From positions 1 to 7,453 of the forward strand of contig SKMT01000034.1 of NCBI GenBank assembly GCA_007120915.1: a stretch of 7,453 nt of DNA. The letters run 5' to 3'. The notes below the pieces were generated by a model that was not told the origin of the DNA, ran no database searches, and was given only the letters and a program-made list of their open reading frames with translations. Source of the DNA: Myxococcales bacterium. GTDB taxonomy: Bacteria > Myxococcota_A > Bradymonadia > Bradymonadales > Bradymonadaceae. Positions 1-6,160 of this stretch are shown here, in pieces; the stretch's first letter is position 1; each line of letters begins with the position of its first letter. Both the position numbers and the translations under genes were made by a program.

Positions 1-584
1 ACGACAACACCGGCGCCATCCTGGTGTTCAACCTCCCCGAACTGACCCGCAAAGAAGGAGAGCAGACCCGGGTGTTCGAAAACGAAGTCTACGACAACAA
101 CCTGCCGAACTTCGCCGCCTCCGGCGCCATCGTCGCCCTGGTGCCTCCCGGCTCCGGCGTGCTGATCGTCGCCGTACAGGACGTCGAGATCTTCGACAAC
201 GACATCCGCGATCACGACTCCATCGGCGTCGGCACCATCAGCTACGAGACGCTGCCCGAGCCCAGTTACGACGATGACGAGTACTATCAGTACGCCGAGC
301 GTATCGACGTGCACTCCAACACCATCGTCAACGCCGGAGAAGACCCCGACGACGTTGCCTCCTTCCTCACCGGCTTCGACCCCATCCCGGCGATCACCTG
401 GGACGGCGTCTACAATGACGATGTCGAATACGACGACCGCTACAACTGCTTCGTCGGTAACGTCGACGACGACGGAGCCCCCGTCGACTTCGGCAACTTC
501 GGCGCCGAGGAAGGCGAAGAGGATGAGGGGCCCGAATTCGACGACGGATGCGAACGCGATCCCCTGCCGGAAGTCGAGTTTTGA
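1..584 (+). CDS. Parallel beta-helix repeat protein, C-terminal part (5' truncated by window)
   Basis: The reading frame is open from base 3 to the TGA at 582-584, giving 193 visible residues; the start lies outside the window. The visible part has the alternating pattern of a right-handed parallel beta-helix: short runs such as TRVFENEVYDNN, VEIFDNDIRDHDSIGV and IDVHSNTIVNAG, each pairing a hydrophobic strand with an Asn/Asp turn. The opening NTGAILVFNLPEL, the Asn-Phe-Ala segment and the two late cysteines (YNCFVG and DGCERD) resemble the TIGR03805-type beta-helix family, which is encoded next to a TIGR03806/SO2930-type diheme cytochrome, exactly as here. The C-terminus is very acidic, with an EEGEEDEGPEFDD stretch. 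Proteins of this fold are usually exported and bind or cleave carbohydrate, but no catalytic role is established for this family and I infer none. The family call rests on recognition of pattern and neighbour, not on an alignment. Confidence 0.8.
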   Translation, partial: DNTGAILVFNLPELTRKEGEQTRVFENEVYDNNLPNFAASGAIVALVPPGSGVLIVAVQDVEIFDNDIRDHDSIGVGTISYETLPEPSYDDDEYYQYAERIDVHSNTIVNAGEDPDDVASFLTGFDPIPAITWDGVYNDDVEYDDRYNCFVGNVDDDGAPVDFGNFGAEEGEEDEGPEFDDGCERDPLPEVEF

Positions 585-588
585 TACC

Positions 589-1683
589 ATGCCCCACAAC
601 CACACCACACATTTCACTCTCCCCCTGCTCTGCATCGCGCTGCTCGCCCTGACCGGCTGCGCAGACGACGCCGAAGCTCCCTGTGAACTGCAGCGCGATG
701 ACGGCCAGCCCTTCCAGCGTCTCAGCGACTACTGCTTCTTCGACGGCGACCCCGCAGCCCACGAAGGGGGTGAAGGGGTGGTGCCCTTCGAGCCGACCTC
801 CGAGCTGTACTCCGACAGAAGCCACAAACAGCGGTTTATCGTGCTTCCCGACGACGAACCGATCGGCTTCGACAGCTATGAGCGCTGGGACTGGCCCGAC
901 GGCACCATCCTCATCAAAACCTTCTACTACCCCCACGATGAGCGCGACCCCGAAGCGGGCCGCGACATCCTGGAGACCCGTCTTCTGATCAACCGCGGCG
1001 GCGACTGGGAGCCCGAAATCTACGAGTGGAACGACGACCAGACCGACGCCCATTTGCACAGCACCGGCCGCGTCGTCGACGTCGAATTCACCGACGAAGA
1101 TGGCGACGACCACCAGATCGACTACCGAATCCCCAACCGCAACCAGTGCGCCGACTGCCACGCCCAGGACGGTGACACCGTCCCCCTCGGTCCCCGAACC
1201 CGCCAGTTGACCCACCCCTACGGCTTTGACGACGACCGACCACCGCAGCTCGTCGACATGGACGAGCGCGGCATGTTCGACCAGCCCATCCCCGACATCG
1301 ACGAACTACCGTCGGTGGCCAACCCCCTGGACGAGTCGGAACAACTCGACGACCGCGCTCGCTCCTACCTCGACGCCAACTGCGCGCACTGCCACAACCC
1401 CCAGGGCGACGCCTCATCGACCAACCTGTTTCTCGACGTCGACGAAGAGAGCGACCGACGCATCGGCATCTGCAAAACCCCGGTGGCCGCCGGCAGCGCC
1501 TCCGGAGGCTTCGACTACGACATCGTGCCGGGCGAACCGGACGAGTCGATCATGATTTATCGAATGGAATCGACGGACTCCAGCGTGAAGATGCCCGAGC
1601 TCCCCATCACCACCGTCGATGAAACGGGGGTACAACTGGTCCGCGACTGGATCGAGCAGATGGAACCGACCGGCTGCGACTGA
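589..1683 (+). CDS. SO2930/TIGR03806-type diheme c-type cytochrome lipoprotein
   Basis: This protein of 364 residues starts at the ATG at 589, four bases after the preceding stop. The frame is open further upstream, but only as a shadow of the beta-helix gene. The N-terminus is a lipoprotein signal: a hydrophobic run (LPLLCIALLALTGC) ending in lipobox L-T-G-C with the lipidated Cys at residue 24. Two heme c attachment motifs are present, CADCH at residues 187-191 and CAHCH at 265-269. Met335 in SVKMPELP is a plausible axial heme ligand for the C-terminal domain. The length, the middle region with YSDRSHKQRF and WDWPDGTILIKTF, and the beta-helix partner fit the SO2930 (TIGR03806, HNE_0200) family. 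It probably sits on the outer face of a membrane and transfers electrons, though partner and substrate are unknown. The only ribosome-site-like stretch is GGAAG at 569-573, about 15 bases from the start, so coupling to the upstream gene is likely. The protein is Asp-rich. Confidence 0.88.
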   Translation: MPHNHTTHFTLPLLCIALLALTGCADDAEAPCELQRDDGQPFQRLSDYCFFDGDPAAHEGGEGVVPFEPTSELYSDRSHKQRFIVLPDDEPIGFDSYERWDWPDGTILIKTFYYPHDERDPEAGRDILETRLLINRGGDWEPEIYEWNDDQTDAHLHSTGRVVDVEFTDEDGDDHQIDYRIPNRNQCADCHAQDGDTVPLGPRTRQLTHPYGFDDDRPPQLVDMDERGMFDQPIPDIDELPSVANPLDESEQLDDRARSYLDANCAHCHNPQGDASSTNLFLDVDEESDRRIGICKTPVAAGSASGGFDYDIVPGEPDESIMIYRMESTDSSVKMPELPITTVDETGVQLVRDWIEQMEPTGCD

Positions 1684-1687
1684 GGTA

Positions 1688-1705
1688 CCTCCCCCGCCGG
1701 CTACC
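1688..1705. repeat. Degenerate partial copy of the REP-like repeat
   Basis: These 18 bases match the opening arm of the repeat units that follow (compare 1714-1731) at 17 of 18 positions, with C replacing G at 1701. The second half of the unit is missing, so it cannot form the same hairpin. It begins five bases after the cytochrome stop codon and looks like the remnant of an older or truncated copy. Confidence 0.55.
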
Positions 1706-1710
1706 TGTAT

Positions 1711-1761
1711 CATCCTCCCCCGCCGGGTACCGGTGGGGGAGGTGGCCGCGTAGCGGTCGGA
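1711..1761. repeat. REP-like double-hairpin repeat, copy 1
   Basis: This 51-base unit is repeated 59 bases further on with a single mismatch. Bases 1714-1742 form a near-perfect stem of 13 pairs (one G-T) around a three-base GTA loop. Bases 1744-1758 form a second hairpin, GGCCGC/GCGGTC with one G-T pair and a three-base loop. The single difference between copies (T1751 against A1810) falls in that loop, which leaves the stem unaffected. The unit lies 27 bases past the cytochrome stop, between two convergent genes. It has no T-run typical of a Rho-independent terminator, so any termination role is inferred. The architecture resembles repetitive extragenic palindromes; no RAYT-type transposase is visible in the window. 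Confidence 0.85.
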
Positions 1762-1769
1762 TTCATCAC

Positions 1770-1820
1770 CATCCTCCCCCGCCGGGTACCGGTGGGGGAG
1801 GTGGCCGCGAAGCGGTCGGA
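1770..1820. repeat. REP-like double-hairpin repeat, copy 2
   Basis: This is the second copy of the 51-base unit, identical to 1711-1761 except for A1810. The long hairpin is at 1773-1801 and the short one at 1803-1817 (GGCCGC, loop GAA, GCGGTC). It ends 13 bases before the stop codon of the oppositely oriented PrsW-family gene, so transcripts of both converging genes would carry these stems near their 3' ends. That position suits mRNA 3'-end protection or termination, which is inferred. Eight bases (CACCATCC region aside) of unrelated spacer separate the two units. Confidence 0.85.
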
Positions 1821-1833
1821 GGGGGCGATCGGA

Positions 1834-2841
1834 TTACCCCTGCCTCCCACCCAACATTTCCCGAACCTTCCTTCGATTCTCTTCCACCCTCTTCTGATAC
1901 CGCTGCTCAAACCGCTTCGCCGCCGTATCGGCCTGATAGCGCCGAAACGCCAGAAGCGTCGCCGCCTCCACGTACTCTTTGTGCGGCACGCCCGGGGGCA
2001 CCCACCCCTTCTTGCGTCGATTTCTCCAGGAGGGAATGACCCCGGCGTGCTCCTTCGGCAACGTCCCTCGTTGCGCTTCATCGGCCAGATACTTCCCGAT
2101 GATCTGCTGCTCCCTCATCAGCGAAATCTGGGTGATCACGAACATCGCCCCGGACATAAAAAACACGAACACCATCGCCATCAGCATCGTCTCGTCGGTC
2201 ATCGTCTCCGACAGAAACTCCACCCCCGAAGCGAAGACCAGGAAGTTCCACAGAGCGTGATTGGCCACCGCCAGCACATAACCGATAATCGGCCACAGCC
2301 ACAGCCGGGGCCACAACCGGCGATGGCGCACATAGCCGATGGCGTAACCCAAAAGAGCCGTCGAAATCGCGTGCACCAGCGCCGTAAACAACGTGCGCAT
2401 TACCACCGTGGCGTAGAACACCTCCGGATCTCCGGCGGCCGCAGTGGCCAGGAAATACAGCATGTTCTCCACCGCCGCGAACCCCAGCCCGGCCGCCGCC
2501 CCGTAGATCAGCCCGTCCGTCTCGTTGTCCAGATACGGCGTAAACACCAGGAGCACGAAGATCAGCCCCTTCGTAAACTCCTCGGCAAAGGGCGCGATCA
2601 CCGCCACCATCAGCACATCGGCGTAGGCGGTGGGGATCAGCTCGGCGGCCGGGATGCTCATCGTCACGCTGAGAATGCATCCCAGAAGCGTTCCGCCCAC
2701 TCCTCCCCAGCAAAATGCGATCAAGACCACCCAGAAGGGCTCCCGCTCATAGCGGTCGAGCCACCAGATGAACACCAGGTACGCGAAGATAATGACCGTC
2801 GACACCCCGACGGCCCCAAGTCCCAGCACCAGGTGTTCCAT
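1834..2841 (-). CDS. PrsW-family intramembrane metalloprotease
   Basis: This 335-residue multi-pass membrane protein carries the PrsW family signature (PF13367-type, in the wider ABC/CPBP-like protease group). Visible motifs are WWLDRYEREP at 27-35, the paired glutamates Glu87-Glu88 in APFAEEFTKG, Glu125 in FAAVENMLYF, His157 in VHAIST and His195 in ANHALWNF. These are the conserved acidic and histidine residues thought to bind the catalytic metal within the membrane. In Bacillus, PrsW starts regulated cleavage of an anti-sigma factor; the substrate here is unknown and no sigma/anti-sigma pair is in view. From about residue 240 there is a charged, cytosolic-looking tail of some 95 residues, rich in Arg/Lys/Glu and possibly helical. 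The ATG at 2841 is preferred over a TTG one codon earlier because GGGAG (2852-2848) sits six bases before it. It lies 23 bases after the gene encoding an unknown membrane protein, probably in one transcript. Family call is firm; substrate and pathway are not. Confidence 0.9.
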   Translation of the reverse strand: MEHLVLGLGAVGVSTVIIFAYLVFIWWLDRYEREPFWVVLIAFCWGGVGGTLLGCILSVTMSIPAAELIPTAYADVLMVAVIAPFAEEFTKGLIFVLLVFTPYLDNETDGLIYGAAAGLGFAAVENMLYFLATAAAGDPEVFYATVVMRTLFTALVHAISTALLGYAIGYVRHRRLWPRLWLWPIIGYVLAVANHALWNFLVFASGVEFLSETMTDETMLMAMVFVFFMSGAMFVITQISLMREQQIIGKYLADEAQRGTLPKEHAGVIPSWRNRRKKGWVPPGVPHKEYVEAATLLAFRRYQADTAAKRFEQRYQKRVEENRRKVREMLGGRQG

Positions 2842-2864
2842 CAACTACTCCCGAAACCTCGGCA

Positions 2865-3866
2865 TTACTCCGATGCCTCTTCCTCACCCTCATCCGGCTC
2901 TTCTTCGACCAACTGCTCGACCTCTTCGTCGCTTCGGCTCAGCAAATCCGAGGTCAGCTCCGGCAGCCTCTGGAACTGCCGCTCCAGCCCCCGGACCACA
3001 TGCAACAGCCCCTGGCCCTCCGGCACGTCCGGATCTTCGCCGTACAACAGCACATACCGCGCCGAGTTGAGCTGTCGGATGTAATGCCCCTTCACGTCGC
3101 GGATATTGTTCACGGCGTACTCCATCAACCCGCCGATAGCCAGACTGCCGATGACCCCACCGGCGATGCCGACCGCTCCCATCCACCCCGGCACCTCCGT
3201 GCCACCGAGCTTGATGACGGAGCGCCGATAAAAGTCGAGGTGTTTTTTGTAGCCCTCGCCCTTTCCGGTGCCGGCGACAAAGGTCGCCTTGCCAAAAAGC
3301 ACGTAACCCAGCGTCGCCGGAATCCCCAGCCGCACCCCTGATCGGATCGCCTGGGCGAGCAGCGGATCATGAGCGATCTCCTTTTCCATCATCCACACCA
3401 ACCGGTCGCGAAGCCCGTCGATCTCGTCTTCGTCGGGCTGGCCACTGCCGCCGGTGTGTTCTTCCAGAAACACGGTCCACTGTTCCTCCTCGAACTCCGA
3501 GAACAGCCGGTTGAGCAGACTCTCCAGCTCCGCGGAGCTGACGACCTCTCGCTCAAACGCCTCCGCAAGCTGGTCGTCCGTGTAGGTGGTGGTCGAAAAG
3601 TCGGGACCGCCGATGTTCTTGGAGACCCCCGACAACATGTTGCGCGCCGAAATAAAGACATCGGCGATGCCGGTGCGCGGCCCGATCGACCGGCCCATCA
3701 CCCGCTTGAAGCTCGTCAGGTTGCGGTCCACGAACCCGGGCACCCGCTCGATGGCCTCATCGAAAAATGTGTTGATCTGGGCTTCGAATCGCTCCTCCCA
3801 GATCGACGCCTCGGCGCCCTCACTGGTGTCGATCATCGCCTCTGATTCCTGCTGTTTTTCCGTCAT
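2865..3866 (-). CDS. Hypothetical membrane-associated protein with acidic ends
   Basis: I do not recognise this 333-residue protein. Residues 1-170 are hydrophilic and mostly helical-looking, with an acidic section around 100-150 (for example FSEFEEEQW and PDEDEID). Two hydrophobic stretches follow: about 177-199 (GVRLGIPATLGYVLFGKATF) and the glycine-rich 226-249 (GWMGAVGIAGGVIGSLAIGG). A charged region then leads to an extremely acidic C-terminus (EEVEQLVEEEPDEGEEEASE). No signal peptide is evident, so both long ends may be cytoplasmic with a membrane hairpin between them. The ATG at 3866 is chosen because GGAGAG (3877-3872) lies five bases upstream; a GTG one codon earlier is closer to that site and less likely. 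It is 62 bases after the aminotransferase gene and 23 bases before the PrsW-family gene, which suggests co-transcription with the protease. It could be a partner or substrate of the protease, but nothing in the sequence proves that. Confidence 0.75.
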   Translation of the reverse strand: MTEKQQESEAMIDTSEGAEASIWEERFEAQINTFFDEAIERVPGFVDRNLTSFKRVMGRSIGPRTGIADVFISARNMLSGVSKNIGGPDFSTTTYTDDQLAEAFEREVVSSAELESLLNRLFSEFEEEQWTVFLEEHTGGSGQPDEDEIDGLRDRLVWMMEKEIAHDPLLAQAIRSGVRLGIPATLGYVLFGKATFVAGTGKGEGYKKHLDFYRRSVIKLGGTEVPGWMGAVGIAGGVIGSLAIGGLMEYAVNNIRDVKGHYIRQLNSARYVLLYGEDPDVPEGQGLLHVVRGLERQFQRLPELTSDLLSRSDEEVEQLVEEEPDEGEEEASE

Positions 3867-3928
3867 CACGTCTCTCCATCATCGCTGGTTTCAACCACCA
3901 CTATTTCGCCGCGCTCCGCCGCCGTGGT

Positions 3929-5080
3929 TCACCGGTGTCGCTGCAAAAAATCAACCATTCGCCTCAACCCCTCTTCCAGTGCATCACCGCCTATCGTAAA
4001 CGCTACGCGCAGGTGACCCAACCCCGCCGGGCCAAACCCTTCTCCCGGCACCACCATCACGTCTTCTTCGTGAAGCAGCGCCCGGGCCAACTGCAGTGTC
4101 GTGTCGAACTGGCTCAACCAGGGCCGCACGTCGACAAACAGATAAAACGCCCCGTCAACCGACGGCTCGCTTCCCAACTCGATGCTCTCAAAAGCCTCCA
4201 GCACCCGGCGCCGTCTGTCGGCGAACACCTCTCGGGTCGCCACCACCGCCTCATCATGCTCGGCGACGGCGGCGATGGCCGCCCGCTGTGCCGGCGAGGG
4301 CGCACAGGTGACCAGATGCTGATGAAACGGCGTCAGCGCCTCGATGATCGCCGCCGGTCCCACCATCCAGCCGAGCCGCCACCCCATCATGTGATGGGTC
4401 TTCGACAGCCCCGACAACACCAGCCCTGCCTGCCGGTTGATGCTACGGGTCGACACGAAGGGCCCCTCCCAGACATAGTCCTCGTAGATCTCGTCGCTGA
4501 TCCATCCGACCCCGGCGTCCTCCAGCGCCGTCAGCAACGCCTCGAGCCGATCGGCGTCGAACACCGACCCCGTGGGATTCGACGGATTGTTCAACACGGC
4601 CAGCCGCGTCGCATCGCCGATGCGTTCGACCACCGCCTCCACATCCAGCCCCCATCCCGGCGAATCCGGGGTGGGCGCTGCCAGCGGATAGCGCACCGGG
4701 GTGGCCCCGGCAGCGCGAACCAGGTTGTCGTAGGCCGGAAACCCCGGATTGGGCACCAACACTTCATCTCCCGGGTTACACAGCCCCAGAATCGCCACCG
4801 CCAGCCCCTCCTGCACCCCGCAGGTCAGCATCACCTCGTCGGCATCGGCATCGGCGTGAGCGGCGATCGCTTCCCTCGCCTCCCGACTGCCCGCGTTGGG
4901 CGTGTAGGGCTCGCGCCCGTCGCCGCCGCCGATCGCCTCGCGCACCGCCTCGCTGATCTCCAGATCGGTCTGGCCGAGCCCGAAATCGATGGTCGACTCC
5001 CTCATGCCCGCCCGCAGCGAACGGATCATCGTCGGCTCAATCGATCGGGCGGCGCGAGACGGCCGAAGCACATCACTCAT
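3929..5080 (-). CDS. PLP-dependent class I/II aminotransferase (candidate succinyldiaminopimelate aminotransferase)
   Basis: This 383-residue protein is a fold-type I aminotransferase of the AAT_I (PF00155) group, close to full family length. Diagnostic parts are YTPNAGSREAREAIA near 59-73, NNPSNPTG at 164-171 with Asn168, SDEIYEDY at 195-202 with Asp196 and Tyr199 contacting the cofactor, SGLSKTHHMMGWRLGW at 223-238 with Lys227 as the PLP-binding lysine, and HLRVAF with Arg358 for the substrate carboxylate. The start at 5080 is supported by GGAGGAG eight bases upstream and by the ATGA overlap with the stop of dapD; the frame continues upstream only within dapD. Translational coupling to dapD suggests it makes N-succinyl-LL-2,6-diaminopimelate (DapC activity), the step after DapD. 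The motifs alone do not fix substrate choice, and it could instead act on another amino acid such as aspartate or alanine. Confidence 0.9.
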   Translation of the reverse strand: MSDVLRPSRAARSIEPTMIRSLRAGMRESTIDFGLGQTDLEISEAVREAIGGGDGREPYTPNAGSREAREAIAAHADADADEVMLTCGVQEGLAVAILGLCNPGDEVLVPNPGFPAYDNLVRAAGATPVRYPLAAPTPDSPGWGLDVEAVVERIGDATRLAVLNNPSNPTGSVFDADRLEALLTALEDAGVGWISDEIYEDYVWEGPFVSTRSINRQAGLVLSGLSKTHHMMGWRLGWMVGPAAIIEALTPFHQHLVTCAPSPAQRAAIAAVAEHDEAVVATREVFADRRRRVLEAFESIELGSEPSVDGAFYLFVDVRPWLSQFDTTLQLARALLHEEDVMVVPGEGFGPAGLGHLRVAFTIGGDALEEGLRRMVDFLQRHR

Positions 5081-5931
5081 CGCAGCAACTCCTCCAGCGC
5101 CGTGGCCGCATCGGTGCTGGCGTCGCGGTACTTGATGATCAACAGCGCCGCCATCTGAAGCCCGTGCTCCTCGGCAAATTCTCCGCGGGCCGGTCGGCTG
5201 CCGGGTATTACCACCGCCCCCTGGGGAATCCTCAGCGGCTCGTCGTCGCTGGCGCGATAGACCTTTTCGCGCACCAGGTCGTACACCGGCGTGCTCGCCG
5301 TGATCACACACCCGGCTCCGATCACCGCCCGTCGGCCCACCTGCACCCCTTCGAACAACCCGGCGTGAGCGCCGACCATCACCTCGTCTTCTACGATCAC
5401 CGGGGTCTGGTTGATCGGCTCCAGCACCCCGCCGATCTGAGCGGCTGCCGACAGATGCACGTCCTTGCCGATCTGAGCACAGCTTCCCACCAGCGCGTGG
5501 CTGTCGATCATCGACCCGTCATCGACGTAACCGCCGACGTTGACGAACGCCGGGGGCATCATCGTGACGTTCTCTCCCAGGTACGAACCGCGTCGCACCG
5601 AGTTGCCCCCGGGCACGATGCGCACGTTGCGATCGACCACGGGGATCTTCTGGGTCGGGTAGGTGTCCTTGTCGCTGAACTGCAGCCCCACCGGCGACTC
5701 CATCTGGATCGTCTCGCCGAGCCGGAACCCCAGCAATATCCCCCGCTTCACACTGGGCTCGACCTGCCAGCGGTGATCCCCGTTTTCGCCGACTGGACGA
5801 GCAGCACGCAGCTCACCGGCCTCCAGAAGTGTCAAAAACTCTTCAAAATCGTCACCGACCCCATCGCCGGGCTGTTCAAAATGTTCGTCAATTCTGTCGA
5901 GAATGGGATGGCGTTCAGGCTGGGTATTCAT
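5077..5931 (-). CDS. dapD: 2,3,4,5-tetrahydropyridine-2,6-dicarboxylate N-succinyltransferase
   Basis: DapD transfers a succinyl group from succinyl-CoA to tetrahydrodipicolinate in lysine and diaminopimelate (peptidoglycan) synthesis. The 284-residue protein is close to the 274 of the E. coli enzyme, as I recall that sequence, and aligns along its length: a helical N-terminal domain (LEAGELRAARPV, WQVEPSVKRGILLGFR), then a left-handed beta-helix of hexapeptide repeats from about 103 to 210. That part includes FVNVGGYVDDGSMIDSHALV, GSCAQIGKDVHLS at 149-161 and IGGVLEPI at 166-173. Asp143 matches the E. coli catalytic Asp141. The position matching E. coli Glu189 is Gly191 here, while Glu194 of FEGV is kept. 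The closing TASTPVYD and GAVVIPGSRP resemble the Bacteroidetes-type subgroup. The ATG at 5931 has GGGAG (5941-5937) five bases before it. Its stop overlaps the aminotransferase start by four bases, so it heads a likely operon. Confidence 0.95.
   Translation of the reverse strand: MNTQPERHPILDRIDEHFEQPGDGVGDDFEEFLTLLEAGELRAARPVGENGDHRWQVEPSVKRGILLGFRLGETIQMESPVGLQFSDKDTYPTQKIPVVDRNVRIVPGGNSVRRGSYLGENVTMMPPAFVNVGGYVDDGSMIDSHALVGSCAQIGKDVHLSAAAQIGGVLEPINQTPVIVEDEVMVGAHAGLFEGVQVGRRAVIGAGCVITASTPVYDLVREKVYRASDDEPLRIPQGAVVIPGSRPARGEFAEEHGLQMAALLIIKYRDASTDAATALEELLR
5089..5095 (-). promoter_or_regulatory. Ribosome binding site of the aminotransferase, inside dapD
   Basis: On the minus strand GGAGGAG lies eight bases before the ATG at 5080 and encodes part of the last Glu-Glu-Leu-Leu-Arg residues of DapD. 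It fixes the aminotransferase start and, with the ATGA overlap, points to coupled translation of the two genes. Confidence 0.75.
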
Positions 5932-6113
5932 CGGTTCTCCCGGGTCATCAGATCATCAATCCGTCATCGCAGCGCGGTTGTATCATCGACACCCCACCCG
6001 GATCTACAACCGGTGGCAGCCCGGTCGTGAAACCGAGCACACTTCATCGCTGCTACCGACCGCTTCCGGCCGATCCAAACGGGCAACCCCTGAAATTGTT
6101 CGCTTCTTCAATG

Positions 6114-6143
6114 GGCGGCGGTTCACGCTACCCCACCGCCGCC
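6114..6143 (-). terminator. GC-rich hairpin after secG, possible terminator
   Basis: A perfect nine-pair stem (GGCGGCGGT at 6114-6122 against ACCGCCGCC at 6135-6143) encloses a 12-base loop, 17 bases beyond the secG stop. In the secG direction it is followed by CATTGAAG rather than a run of T, so it is not a classic Rho-independent terminator. It may still end or stabilise the secG message. The rest of the 229-base spacer between secG and dapD (5932-6160) holds no gene. A weak promoter-like TTGTAG (6009-6004) followed about 18 bases on by TGATAC is the only dapD promoter candidate I see, and it is poor. Confidence 0.4.
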
Positions 6144-6160
6144 GTGCTACAAGCGCAGGA

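Noticed and set aside
394..1215. Long minus-strand open frame opposite the beta-helix and cytochrome genes, rich in Val and Gly
   Set aside because: It is the antisense of Asp/Ala-rich codons (GAC, GCC read as GTC, GGC), and the plus strand has clear heme and lipobox motifs there. Its C-terminal end is an Arg-rich run with no domain sense.
1792..3084. Plus-strand 430-codon open frame across the repeat and the protease gene
   Set aside because: It is rich in His, Arg, Pro and Gln and starts inside the repeat; the minus strand carries PrsW motifs with good ribosome sites.
3886..3929. Short inverted repeats (TGGTT/AACCA and AACCAC/GTGGTT) in the 62-base gap after the aminotransferase
   Set aside because: The stems are only five or six pairs, with either a two-base loop or about 25 unpaired bases and no T-run, so they are too weak to call a terminator or operator.
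3935..5158. Plus-strand 407-codon open frame opposite the aminotransferase
   Set aside because: It is a shadow of the aminotransferase and has a His/Arg/Pro/Gln-rich composition with no recognisable domain.
5942..6160. Possible tRNA or structured RNA in the secG-dapD spacer, since secG is often followed by a tRNA
   Set aside because: I found no cloverleaf, no GGTTCGAATCC-like T-arm and no CCA end; only the GC-rich hairpin at 6114-6143.
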